Assembly (NCBI RefSeq): GCF_029543105.1
Contig: NZ_JARQXB010000002.1
Location: forward strand, 1-64,000
Direction: 5' to 3'
Length of the DNA: 64,000 nucleotides
From: Stenotrophomonas sp. HITSZ_GD
GTDB lineage: Bacteria; Pseudomonadota; Gammaproteobacteria; Xanthomonadales; Xanthomonadaceae
In this document: one piece after another, positions 53,636 to 62,900 of the stretch
Layout of the letters: each line of letters opens with the position of its first letter
Numbering within the stretch: the stretch's first letter is position 1
The notes under the pieces: generated by a model
The model's database searches: none
Seen by the model: only the letters and a program-made list of their open reading frames with translations
Told to the model about the DNA's origin: nothing
Program-made: the position numbers and the translations under genes

Positions 53636-56127
53636 CGTCCACCTCCCACGCTGATTCGCAGTCGTCCGTTCGTCGGTTGCGCCGCATCGCCGTCCAGCCG
53701 CGCGATCTCGTGCCGGCGCAGGCGCAACACGCCGTCGTCGAGTTCGCGGTTCGGCGCTTCGTACAGGCGTTGCAGGCGCGTGACCCGCGCGCACTCCACG
53801 CCGGGCACCGCCATCGCCTCAGCGACGATCGCGCTGATGCGCACCGGCTGGCCGAATTGCAGGCGGTCGGGATGGAAGTAGCCGGGCGTGCCATCGCGGC
53901 GGCAGCCGGCGCTGAACACCTCGCGCAGGGCCGCCCGGATCGCGCCGCGTTCGTAGCCGGGCAAGGCGCAGGCCTGGATCTCCAGGTCCAGCGGCACGTA
54001 CACGGCGGTTTCCACGTGCAGGTCGTGGCCCATGCGGCGCACGCGCTGCAGGGCGGCATCGGTGTCGGCGATCAGCGCGTCGCCGGCCGGCACCTGGCCG
54101 TAGGGATCGAGCGCCACATCGGCCTCGTACCAGCTGCCGGTCCACACCAGTTCGGCGCTGGCACGCTGGATACGGGCATCGCGCTCGGCGATGCGCGCGT
54201 AGTCGTCGGCGATGATGGCGCGCTGCGGCTCGGTGCGGAACGCGCCCGGCGCCAGCAGGCGCGCCTGTGCCAGCGGTTCGGGATCGACACCGCCGCGCGC
54301 CGGCAACGGATTGCCCAGCCGCAGGTCGAGGCCGCCCAGGTGCTGGCCGCGCACGTGCAGCCGGTTGATGCTGCCGGCACCGACATTCCCGGCGCGGCCA
54401 TTGCCGAGGCGATAGCGGGCCTGCATCGCCGCACCGGCCTGCGGCGCGCGACCGAGCTGGCCGTCGCCGAAGCGCAAGCGCGCGCGGCCCGCGTTGTCGA
54501 TCTCGGCCACGACGTGGCGGTCGTCCGCGCGGCTGCCGAGCAGGTCGAATACCGGCGTCCATTCTCCGCCGCCGTCATCGCGCACGCTCAGTGCGGGCAG
54601 CGCCTCGCGCGGCGCGCCGTCCAGGCAGGCGCTGGCGGCGCTGTCGTCGGCGGGGAGCGGGGCGCGGTGCGTCAACGGCGTATCGGGCAGCGTCCAGCGC
54701 ACGCGCGCCGGCACCGGCGCGGCATCGGCGGGCTGGCCTTCGCATTCGCAGCGCGTATCCCCGGCCACCGCCGGCACGCTGCCCAGGGGCACGGGCCCGA
54801 CGCTGGCGCCGTGGTCCACCAGCACCACGTTGCCGAACGCCACCGAGATATCGCGCAGCGGCGCACACGCCGGCGCGGGGCCCAGCGCGGACAGGCACAG
54901 CGGGAACGGCAGGGCATCGGCGGGATGCCATTGCACGCGCAACAGCGGCAACGGGCGCGCGTCCTCGGCGCTGGCCGGGAACAGGTCGTCGGTGCAGGCC
55001 TCCACGCGCACCAGCCGCACCGGCCACACGCGCTGCGGATCGGCATCGGCTTCCACGCCGCTGCGCGCACCCATCACCTCGCGCAGTACGAGCACGTCGC
55101 CCACGCGCAGGTCCAGTGTGCGCGCATCGCCTTCGGCACCGGCCCAGCCATCGCGCAGCACCGCCTCCGTCGCACCGCGCGGCAGGCAGCAGTCGGCGCG
55201 CCCCCAGTCGTAGAACGCAATGCGGTTGTGCGCCGCGCGCAGGCGCACGCTGCCTTCGTGGACCGGCTCGAAGACTTGCAGCGCCTGTTCGGACAACGCG
55301 GCCCGGCGTTCGTCGTCGAGCAGCACCGGCAGCGGGGCGTCGGCGGCGATGCCGCTGAGGAAGGCGAGTTGCGCGGCCGGCAGGTCGAGGTCGCTGCCGG
55401 TCTCCAGCGTCACCCACGCGCGCGCATTGCAGCCTTCGTGCAGGCGGTAGTCGACCAGGCGCGCGTGCCGGCGCACGGAGATCCGCTGGCGCGCGGTGCC
55501 GAGATAGGCCTCGGTGGCGACGGCGTCCTGCGTGTAGCTCAGATAATCGCCGGCATAGGCCAGCAGCTCGACCAGGGTGACGCCCAGGTCCGGCACGTCA
55601 TCGGCCTGCCACTGCGGTGATACCAGCGCGAGGCGGTCCTGCAACAGGCGGCGGAAGCTGGCGTAGTCCTTGGCCAGGTAGGACAGCACCGGTTCCGCGG
55701 GCGCCGCGTCCACGCAAGGCGTGCTGTCGGCGCAGTCCCCCTCGGCGGGGCAGCCGACCTTGAAGGAGAACTCGACGCTGTCGTATTGCGGGTCCAGGCC
55801 CGCCACGTCGTGCAGGCGCAGGCGGTAGCGGCCGGCATCGCCGCGACGGTCCAGCCGCAGCAACAGCCAATCGTCGCGCTCCGGGCCGTCGCCGTGCTGC
55901 GGATCGACATCGACGATGTTCACCGGTGCGCCGCCGCGCCCGCCTTCGAGGCTGAAATGCTTCGGCAGGTCCGGGCCGTCCTGCGCCAGTTCCGGCGGCA
56001 GCTTGCCAAGGAAGGTGACGTGCAGCACGCGCTGGTCGGCGCTGACTTCCACGTAGTCCAGGCCCACGCGGCCGGCACGGGCGCGCACCGCCTGGCGGCG
56101 CGGATCGGAATGGCAGGCGAGATTCAT
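53632..56127 (-). CDS. Putative baseplate assembly protein (gpJ-like, Afp11-like)
   Basis: An 831-aa baseplate J-type protein. Signatures: LSYLAKDYASFRRLLQDRLA, LVELLAYAGDYLSYTQDAVA (the family start of the wedge core) and, in the C-terminal half, FGDGQLGRAP and YRLGNGRAGNVGAG of the gpJ domain. It shares this architecture with the larger baseplate protein that follows, so the two are likely paralogous wedge partners. It begins 10 bp after gp25, in the canonical order gp25-J. Confidence 0.87.
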   Translation of the reverse strand: MNLACHSDPRRQAVRARAGRVGLDYVEVSADQRVLHVTFLGKLPPELAQDGPDLPKHFSLEGGRGGAPVNIVDVDPQHGDGPERDDWLLLRLDRRGDAGRYRLRLHDVAGLDPQYDSVEFSFKVGCPAEGDCADSTPCVDAAPAEPVLSYLAKDYASFRRLLQDRLALVSPQWQADDVPDLGVTLVELLAYAGDYLSYTQDAVATEAYLGTARQRISVRRHARLVDYRLHEGCNARAWVTLETGSDLDLPAAQLAFLSGIAADAPLPVLLDDERRAALSEQALQVFEPVHEGSVRLRAAHNRIAFYDWGRADCCLPRGATEAVLRDGWAGAEGDARTLDLRVGDVLVLREVMGARSGVEADADPQRVWPVRLVRVEACTDDLFPASAEDARPLPLLRVQWHPADALPFPLCLSALGPAPACAPLRDISVAFGNVVLVDHGASVGPVPLGSVPAVAGDTRCECEGQPADAAPVPARVRWTLPDTPLTHRAPLPADDSAASACLDGAPREALPALSVRDDGGGEWTPVFDLLGSRADDRHVVAEIDNAGRARLRFGDGQLGRAPQAGAAMQARYRLGNGRAGNVGAGSINRLHVRGQHLGGLDLRLGNPLPARGGVDPEPLAQARLLAPGAFRTEPQRAIIADDYARIAERDARIQRASAELVWTGSWYEADVALDPYGQVPAGDALIADTDAALQRVRRMGHDLHVETAVYVPLDLEIQACALPGYERGAIRAALREVFSAGCRRDGTPGYFHPDRLQFGQPVRISAIVAEAMAVPGVECARVTRLQRLYEAPNRELDDGVLRLRRHEIARLDGDAAQPTNGRLRISVGGGR

Positions 56128-56137
56128 GGCGGCGCCC

Positions 56138-56494
56138 TCACAGGTCGTATTGGTAGTCGGCGCGGGCGTCTTCGCCGCTGCGCAGCACGCGGTAATCCAC
56201 CTGCACGCGCAGCGTGGCGTCGTCGGCCATCACCTCCACCGCGCGCACCTCCACCACGTCCTGCAGCCAGCGCTGCAGGCCGGCCTGCAGGGTGAATTGC
56301 ACGGTCGCGGCCAGCTCCGGGCTGTTGCCGGCGAACACCAGCTGCAGCAGCCCGCTGCCGAACTCGGGACGGTTGACCCGCTCGCCGGCCTGGGTGAACA
56401 CCAGTTGCTCGATCAGGTCGCGCACGTGGCCGTCGAGGTCGACCTCGGCGCTGCGGCCGCGGCCGTCGATGTGGAAGGGGAAGTCGAGATACAT
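56138..56494 (-). CDS. GPW/gp25-family baseplate protein
   Basis: A 118-aa homologue of T4 gp25/Afp9, the baseplate wedge protein that seeds sheath polymerisation. It shows the conserved FPFHIDGRGRSAEVD start, LIEQLVFTQAGERVNRPEFG and GSGLLQLVF. The EFG triad of the family (R-PEFG) is present. Compact length is normal for the family. It lies between the PAAR-like and gpJ-like genes. Confidence 0.92.
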   Translation of the reverse strand: MYLDFPFHIDGRGRSAEVDLDGHVRDLIEQLVFTQAGERVNRPEFGSGLLQLVFAGNSPELAATVQFTLQAGLQRWLQDVVEVRAVEVMADDATLRVQVDYRVLRSGEDARADYQYDL

Positions 56495-56503
56495 GGCCGT
56501 CTC

Positions 56504-56860
56504 CTAGAGCGCGCTCACGCGCGCCTGCATCGCGCCGAGCACCGGCGCGCCCTGCGGAATCTGCTCGGCGCTCTGGCAGACGCCCGGGCCGGTGCCGGGG
56601 CCTGGCGCGAGCATCACCGGCAGGCCCATCACCTTCACCCGCGTGCTCGGCTGCATCCAGCGCACGGTCACGCACGGCTGCGGCTTGGTGCCGACGGTGA
56701 ACGGGCAGCCGGCCACGGCAATCGTCGGCATGCCCGGCGGCATCACCGCCACCGGTTGCGCGTTGACCAGCACGCGGGTCTGGCCCGGGGCGACGGTGGC
56801 CTGGCCGGCGACGTGCTGGCAGGTCATCGCGGCATTGGCGTGGAGCAGGAATCCAGGCAT
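56504..56860 (-). CDS. PAAR-like spike tip protein
   Basis: A 118-aa protein likely to cap the spike. It has beta-rich, Gly/Pro-spaced repeats (TRVLVNAQPVAVMPP, TIAVAGCPFTVG) like PAAR/DUF4280-type tips, and several possible metal ligands (H7, C14, H16, C52, C63, C95). It follows the spike gene by 12 bp, the usual place for the tip. Confidence 0.78.
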   Translation of the reverse strand: MPGFLLHANAAMTCQHVAGQATVAPGQTRVLVNAQPVAVMPPGMPTIAVAGCPFTVGTKPQPCVTVRWMQPSTRVKVMGLPVMLAPGPGTGPGVCQSAEQIPQGAPVLGAMQARVSAL

Positions 56861-56872
56861 CGCGGCCGTCCT

Positions 56873-57412
56873 CTAGGTGATGGTCATGGCGACCTTGTTG
56901 AAGGTGATCGTCGGGCCGACGAGGTAAATCGACGCGCCCTTGCCGTTGTCCAGGTAGATGCCGCTGTCGTTGACCACGAGCATCGCGCCGGTCGCGCTCT
57001 TGAGCACGATGCCGCCGGTGACCGGCGAAGGCGGCATGTCGCTGACCATCACCATGTTCTGCAGCAACGACTGCAGCACGATGTTCGGATCGGCCGGGTT
57101 GCCGAGCTTGGCCATCGCCGGCGCGTCGGTGCTGGTGTCGAAGCGGCAGCCCAGCCACACCGGCTTGTTGACGTTGCCCTGCTCGAACATCACCCACACG
57201 CCGGCGCCTTGCGGTGGCACCGCGTACACGCCCATGCCAGGACCGGGCGGGCCGGCCAGCACGGTGCACGGCTCGGCCCAGGTGGTGGGCACGAACGAGG
57301 CGACATCCGGGATGCTCAGCATCAGCCGGCCGCGAAAATTCGGGTCGGCGTTGACGGTGACCGTGCCGCGGTAGATGCCGGGGAACTGGCCGTTGCGCTG
57401 GGACTGGCTCAT
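56873..57412 (-). CDS. Spike protein, gpV/gp5-like OB fold
   Basis: A 179-aa spike: an N-terminal OB-fold as in phage baseplate assembly protein V and the gp5 part of VgrG (GRLMLSIPDV, WAEPCTVLAGPP, GAGVWVMFEQGN, PVWLGC), then a short beta-helical end (GGIVLKSATGAMLVV...). It is encoded apart from the gp27-like hub. Its ATG overlaps the hub gene's stop by 4 bp. Confidence 0.85.
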   Translation of the reverse strand: MSQSQRNGQFPGIYRGTVTVNADPNFRGRLMLSIPDVASFVPTTWAEPCTVLAGPPGPGMGVYAVPPQGAGVWVMFEQGNVNKPVWLGCRFDTSTDAPAMAKLGNPADPNIVLQSLLQNMVMVSDMPPSPVTGGIVLKSATGAMLVVNDSGIYLDNGKGASIYLVGPTITFNKVAMTIT

Positions 57413-58536
57413 GTCGGCACCTTGGGCGTGAGCGAGATCAGGCCATCGCGGCTGAGCTGGAAGCTCTGCTTGTATTCGCCGCGCTTGAGCTTGTGGGTGA
57501 CGCTGTCCACGTAGTACAGGCCGTCGTAGGCGAGCCCGGCGCCGCGCACGCCCACCAGCATCCGCGAGCGCAGCACGTGGCCGTAGCGCAATACGTCCAG
57601 CGAGCCGCTGGCGGTGATCGCATTGGTCGAGCCCTTGAGCAGGCGGCCAAGCACCTTCTTGGCGGTGGATGTCGTGTCCTCGCCGCCGCTGTCGCGGAAC
57701 AGCGCCAGGCGCAGCGGCGCCAGCGGGCGCGCGCCCAGCGGCGGCTGGAAGATGCTCACCGCCGGGATCGGCAGCGGGATCGGGATGCGCCCGGTGATCG
57801 GGTCGTTGATCGTCACCAGCATGTTTTCCTTGGCCAGCCCATCGAGCGAGAAGCTCAGCGATTCGACGTTGGTGTGCGCGTCCATGTTCACGTTCAACGC
57901 CGGCTGCGGCACCGGCAGGCGGATGTCCGGGCCCAGGTAGGCGATGCTCTGGCCGGGCAGCGGGCCGGGCTCGACATAGAAGACGAAGCCGTTGTCGCTG
58001 GCGATGCGGCGCAGGTGGGTGAGGTCGGTGCCGTTCTGCGATTCGATGCGCTCGGTCATCACCGGTTGCCCCGGGATGAAGCCCGGGATCACCACGGGCG
58101 CCACGCCGAGCGCGGCGTACTTGGCGAGCACCGCGTAGGCCTGCACGGTGTCGGACATGTTGGGGTAGGGCAGCGCCAGCTCGACCAGGTCCATCGCCGC
58201 GCTGAGGTCATCGCCGGTGATGGTGAGGGTGGATTGCCCCGGCTCGCTGCTCGGCGCCAGGTCCTGGCGGGTCACCATGCCGTCCATCAGCACATGCGGC
58301 ATGCCGCCCAGGGTGACGGCGACGATCACCCGCGTGGTCAGCGGATCGAAATAGCCGGCCGGCAACAGCGTGGTGAGCAGCGAGGAGGTCTTGCCCACCG
58401 AGAAGCTGAGCTGGAAGCCGGCGCGGTCGCGCCCGCTGGTCACTTCCACCGACTGCAACGCCTCCACCACGGCGCGCGGCGCCGGCACCGGCACGGCCGG
58501 CCCGATCATCAGCGTGAGGTGGACGCCCTGCAGCAT
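57409..58536 (-). CDS. Hub protein, phage late control D / gp27-like
   Basis: A 375-aa hub protein equivalent to the N-terminal gp27 part of VgrG/Afp8. Visible features: DRAGFQLSFSVGK near the start, TLTITGDDLSAAMDL, LRRIASDNGFVFYVEPG and YYVDSVTHKLKRGEYKQSF, all typical of late control D proteins. It forms the trimeric platform under the inner tube. Here hub and spike are separate genes, unlike the fused VgrG of T6SS and Afp8. Confidence 0.87.
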   Translation of the reverse strand: MLQGVHLTLMIGPAVPVPAPRAVVEALQSVEVTSGRDRAGFQLSFSVGKTSSLLTTLLPAGYFDPLTTRVIVAVTLGGMPHVLMDGMVTRQDLAPSSEPGQSTLTITGDDLSAAMDLVELALPYPNMSDTVQAYAVLAKYAALGVAPVVIPGFIPGQPVMTERIESQNGTDLTHLRRIASDNGFVFYVEPGPLPGQSIAYLGPDIRLPVPQPALNVNMDAHTNVESLSFSLDGLAKENMLVTINDPITGRIPIPLPIPAVSIFQPPLGARPLAPLRLALFRDSGGEDTTSTAKKVLGRLLKGSTNAITASGSLDVLRYGHVLRSRMLVGVRGAGLAYDGLYYVDSVTHKLKRGEYKQSFQLSRDGLISLTPKVPT

Positions 58537-58539
58537 GGC

Positions 58540-58863
58540 TCACTCCCGCGCCGGCGGCGGCACGCCGTCGGGCAGGGCGACGCGCACGCACTCGCCCACC
58601 TCGTCGGTGAGCTCGTCCGGATGCATGACGCCGTTGGCATCGCACAGGCGCCAGAACGCTTCGGGATCGCCCAGCTCGCGCGCGGCGACCAGGTCCGGGC
58701 GCTCGCCTTCGACCACGCGGTGCTCGCGCAGGATCGTGAAGCCCTCCACCGGCGGCAGCAGGCGCCGGGTGAGGTAGGGCACGGCGGTGCCGTCGGCCAG
58801 CGTGAGCGTGGCCACGGCGATGCCGTGGTAGCGGCTGGTCGGCGGGAAGTCGTAGTTCGCCAT
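58540..58863 (-). CDS. LysM-domain baseplate protein (gpX-like)
   Basis: A 107-aa protein with a C-terminal LysM motif (HRVVEGERPDLVAARELGDPEAFWRLCDANG pattern, residues about 48-78). In contractile systems a LysM protein such as gp53/gpX connects hub and wedges. It is 3 bp before the hub gene and 15 bp after the Afp7-like gene. Confidence 0.85.
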   Translation of the reverse strand: MANYDFPPTSRYHGIAVATLTLADGTAVPYLTRRLLPPVEGFTILREHRVVEGERPDLVAARELGDPEAFWRLCDANGVMHPDELTDEVGECVRVALPDGVPPPARE

Positions 58864-58878
58864 CGCGATGCGCTCCTG

Positions 58879-59532
58879 TCAGTGGATGCCGGAAATGCCG
58901 AGCGTGCGGAAGTCGCCCTGGCCCGCCTGCGCGGCCAGGCGTTCGCGCGCCTGCAGGTAGTTCATGAACAACCCGCCGCCGCGGCTGTCGAAGCCGAGGT
59001 CGTCGACGTTGAGCACGCGCAGGCTCAGCGAGACCTTGGCGCGGATCGGGTTGAGCTGGGTGTCGAAGGCTTCCTCGGTGATGCCCAGTTCGGTGACACG
59101 CACCGGCACGATGCGCTGCGGGCCGAACACGAACACCGCCAGCGGTGCCTGCGCCGGGGCGATTTCCAGCGAGCCGGTCGAAGCCACCGCGTCGGCGCTG
59201 CGCAAGGCCGCGCTGGTGGGTTGCACCAGCGCTTCGAGCGCGGCGATCTGCGGATGCAGGCCCAGCATGACCGCGGTGCCGCGGCCGCTTTCGAGCACGT
59301 CGGTGGCGTCGATCTCCGCGTCGAGCTTGTAGGTCTCCACCGCCGGGCCCTTCAGCCGCAGCGCCTCGCTGCGGTCGCCGCCGTCGTTGCCGACGCCGCG
59401 CACCTGCAGCGTGCGGGTCAAGGTGTCGGGGTTGTACTGCAGGGCGACGATGCGCAGCACGGTGCCGGCCAGCGGGTCGAGCAGGGCCAGGCCACCTTTC
59501 ACCAGCTTGGGCGTGCGCGAGTAGCCGCTCAT
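58879..59532 (-). CDS. CIS tube/hub adaptor protein, Afp7-like N-terminal domain
   Basis: A 217-aa protein of the contractile injection system tube protein family: VALQYNPDTLTRTLQVRG is the family hallmark, followed by VETYKLDAEIDATD and PVRVTELGITEEAFDTQLNP. Afp7 joins the last inner-tube ring to the gp27-like hub; the LysM part of Afp7 is here a separate gene just after it. This is one of the clearest markers that the locus is of the eCIS class. Confidence 0.88.
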   Translation of the reverse strand: MSGYSRTPKLVKGGLALLDPLAGTVLRIVALQYNPDTLTRTLQVRGVGNDGGDRSEALRLKGPAVETYKLDAEIDATDVLESGRGTAVMLGLHPQIAALEALVQPTSAALRSADAVASTGSLEIAPAQAPLAVFVFGPQRIVPVRVTELGITEEAFDTQLNPIRAKVSLSLRVLNVDDLGFDSRGGGLFMNYLQARERLAAQAGQGDFRTLGISGIH

Positions 59533-59539
59533 GGCACGC

Positions 59540-59968
59540 TCACGCGTAGCTCTGCACGACGCCGCGCAGCCAACCGGGCTGGCGGCGGTCGAGGGCGGCG
59601 GTGGCCAGGCTGAGCGGGCATTCCTCGGCGCCGTCCTCCATGCGTACCAGCGGCAGCCGGTAATAGGCGTTGTCCGGGTCGTCCAGGTCGATGGCCCACG
59701 AGGCCTCGCCCAAGGCCAGCACCATCACCAGGCCGATGTGCCGGGCGACGCCGTCGAGCACCGCGTGCTCGGAAGGCTTCAGCGCCTCGTCCGGACCGCG
59801 GTAGCGCGCGAGCAGGAACGCCTCGACCGCATCGAGCGAATCGATGTCGCGGCCGGGGTCGCCCGGCATCAGCGCATAGAGTTCATCGCGCGCTTCCACA
59901 TCGCTGGCGAGCCAGACCTGGAAGTCCTCGCGGGTGGCGAACTCGAAGGCATGGAAGGGATCGGACAT
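59540..59968 (-). CDS. Small acidic protein, candidate immunity or chaperone
   Basis: A 142-aa protein with about 27 acidic and 12 basic residues (net charge near -15), no signal peptide or membrane helix. Not recognised. It contains DSLDAVEAFLLARYRGPDEA, a helix-rich pattern, and ASWAIDLDDPDNAYYRLPLV. It begins 26 bp after the DUF4157 nuclease-ended gene with a good ribosome-binding site (GGAGA before ATG 59968). Position and acidity fit an immunity protein for a nuclease toxin. A tail-assembly chaperone or loading adaptor is an equal alternative in such loci. Confidence 0.6.
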   Translation of the reverse strand: MSDPFHAFEFATREDFQVWLASDVEARDELYALMPGDPGRDIDSLDAVEAFLLARYRGPDEALKPSEHAVLDGVARHIGLVMVLALGEASWAIDLDDPDNAYYRLPLVRMEDGAEECPLSLATAALDRRQPGWLRGVVQSYA

Positions 59969-59994
59969 GACAGGTCTCCGTGAGGGGTTCGGGT

Positions 59995-62900
59995 TCAACG
60001 CCGGGGCAGGTTGCGGCTGACGAAGGTGGTGCCTCCGCTGCCGTCCTTGCTGCGTCTTTCAACGAGAATGCCATTGTCCAGAAGCAGCTTGAGCAGGGGC
60101 CCGCTGGGCTCGGTGTCGATGAGCACCCATTTGATCTTCCAGCCGCGCTTGACCAGTTTGGCGTCGCGCTCCACTTCCGAGACCATGTCGCGGCTGGCAT
60201 ATATTTCTTCGGTCTCGTAGGCCTTGATCTCGATGCCGACCTTCTTCTTGACGTCGGCGATGTCGAGCCGGCGCACTTCGGTGTCGCTGATGCGCACGGT
60301 CTGCTCGGTCTTGCCCCAGCCCAGCCGCTCGTGTTCGGCCGCGACGATCGCATTGGCCTTGCGCGCGCGCATGACGTTGGATTGGTAGACGCGCTCCCAG
60401 CTCTCATAAGGCAGGTCGCCGCCAATGAGTTCGTACATCTCGCGGCGGATCGCCTTGTGCCGGTCGGTGCCGGGATCGTTCTGCCGCAGCTTGGTTTCCA
60501 GCTCCGCGTACTGGCGCTGCTTGGCCTTGGACAGGCCCTTGGCGGCGACGAAGCCTTCGCCTTCGCCGGCGAAGGCGGTGCCCAGGTCCAGCGTGCGCAG
60601 GTGCTGGTCCAGCTGCGTCTGCAGTTTCGCCAGCTCGGCATTGGCTTCGCCCGCCGCCTTGGGGTCGAGCGTGGCGATGCGGTCCAGCTGCGCCTTGATG
60701 ACCTTGGGCAGCTTCTGGACTTCGAGCATCGCCTGGTACGAGGCGGCATGCTCGGGCTTGATCGTGTCGAAGCCGATCAGCCGCCCGATGTCGGCGATCG
60801 CCAGGCGCACGCGGCCGGAGAAGCCCTGGTACTTGCGCATCGCCGCGACGGTGTCGGCGTGCTGGCCCACCGTTTCCGGGCGCGCCTCGGCGCTGCAGCG
60901 GATCTGGATGTCCTTGATCAGCCCCTGCTCGTCGAGCGTGTAATCCACGCGCACGTCGTCGCCTTCCAGCGCTGGATCGATCTTCAGCAGCTTCTGCATC
61001 TCCGGCGGCAGTTCGCGCGCCAGTTCCTCGACCGTGGCGGTGCGCTCCGCGGCCGGCTTGGTGCCGGGTCCGGCGGTATCGGCCTGCGGCGCGGCTTTCT
61101 CTTCGGCGTCCGTGCGCTTGGCCTGTTCGCGCTCGGCGAGTGGTCGCTCGGGCGTGGCCAGCGGATCGCCGCCGACGACCTCACCCGGATGCGCGGTGCC
61201 GTCGGCTTTGGGCAGCGGCTCGGTGGCCGCCGGTGGCTTGGCCGCGGCAGCCTTCTCCTGGGCAGCGCTTTCCTTCTGCGCCTGCTTGGCCTTCATCACG
61301 TTGCCGGCGATGAACATGCCGTTGTTCTGCACCGCCGAGCTGATCGCCTGCGCGCGGGCGCGGCGTGCGGCGGCATGGGTCATCGCGCCGCTGCGTTCCT
61401 GGGCGGCGATATCGACCATCTGGTCGATGAAGGTGATGTTGCCCCAGATCAGCCCGCCGTAGTTCAACACCTCGTTGGCCAGTTCCACGCCGCGCGCCAG
61501 TTTCTGCGCGCCGTTGATCGCCTTGGTCACGGCATCGAACTGCGCCTGGGTGAACTTGCCGTCCTGCAGGATGGCGAAGATCTTCTCGAACTTCTGCACG
61601 CGCAGGCCGGCGGCCAGTTGGCCGGCCATGCCGACGCCGCCGAGCACGCCGAGCACGTCGCCCACCGTCTGCGCATCGAGGTACAGCCGCCCGGCGCGCC
61701 AGCGCTCGATCAGGCGCGCGCCAGCCACCGCCGCGCCGATCGCCGCGCTCGCGGTGCCGGCGCTGGCCACGAACAGGCCGACCGCGGCCAGCGTCATCAC
61801 CAGGTCGTCCAGCCGCTTCTCGGCCAGCGCCCAATTGGCCGGCGCGCTTTCGACCAGGATGGTCTTGTCGGCGTTGGCCTCCAGCGCGAGGTTGCCGGTG
61901 CGCACGCCGATGCGGCCGCGCCCGTAGGCCGCGCGCCCGCCGAACTTGGTCAGCGCCGAGCGCAGCGCCGCGCTGGGCGTGCCGCCCATGCCGATGTAGC
62001 TGTCCCCATCGCGGTTGGTGACATCGCTGACCAGCCAGCGGTACTGGTCGCCCGACATCGCCATGGGCCCGGCCGAGAGCAGCAGCGGGTATTGCTCGCC
62101 GGTCACCTCGGAGATCAGCGTGGCGTTGAGCCGCTGCATCGGCGCCAGCCCGGCCGCGCCTTCGGTGCGGTCCGCCTCGTGGCGGTTGTAGCGTGCGATC
62201 TGGTCGTCGATCAGGCCGATGTCGCGGGTGAGGTCGTAATCAGGCAACTGCGGCGCCTTGGCGTGCAGCTCGTCCAGTTCCTTCTGCTTGTCGGCGCGGC
62301 TGGCCTTCAACACGTCCAGCGCAGAGCCTTCGAAGCGCAGCTTCGCCTGCCTGAGCAGTTCGCGCAGGTAGGCCGCCTTGCCGGGCGCGCCTTCCTTGTC
62401 GGCCAGGTCGATCTGCGCCTGGAGTTCGGCCAGCTGCGCGCCGGGCTCGTCGAGCGCCTCGTCCACCGCGGTTTCCATCGGCGCCACTTCGGTGATGCGC
62501 GAGGCCACCGAGGGCGGGCGGATGATCGGCTGGCCGTGGGTGTCCTCGTGGACCGCCGGGGTGGTGATGGCGCGGACCAGGTAGATGCCTTTCTTCTTCA
62601 GCGGTACTTCCTGCTGCTGGCGCGGGCCGGCGAACAGGTCGGCGACCCAGCCGGCGATCGCGCCGAGCGTGGTGATCAGCAACGACGCGGGCGTCATCTC
62701 CAGCGCCAGGCGGTTGGCGGCCAGGTTGGAGAAGCGCTCGCCGGTGGTGTCGCCCTGCGGGTTGCGGGTGCCACGCGCGGCGCGGCGCGTGTCGTCGAGC
62801 CAGTCGCCGAAGGCGCGCTTGAACTCGTGGTTGGCGCCGCCCATGCCGGTGACGTCCTTGCCGCTGCCCACCGCGGAGGACTTCAGGCGCTCCAGCCGCG

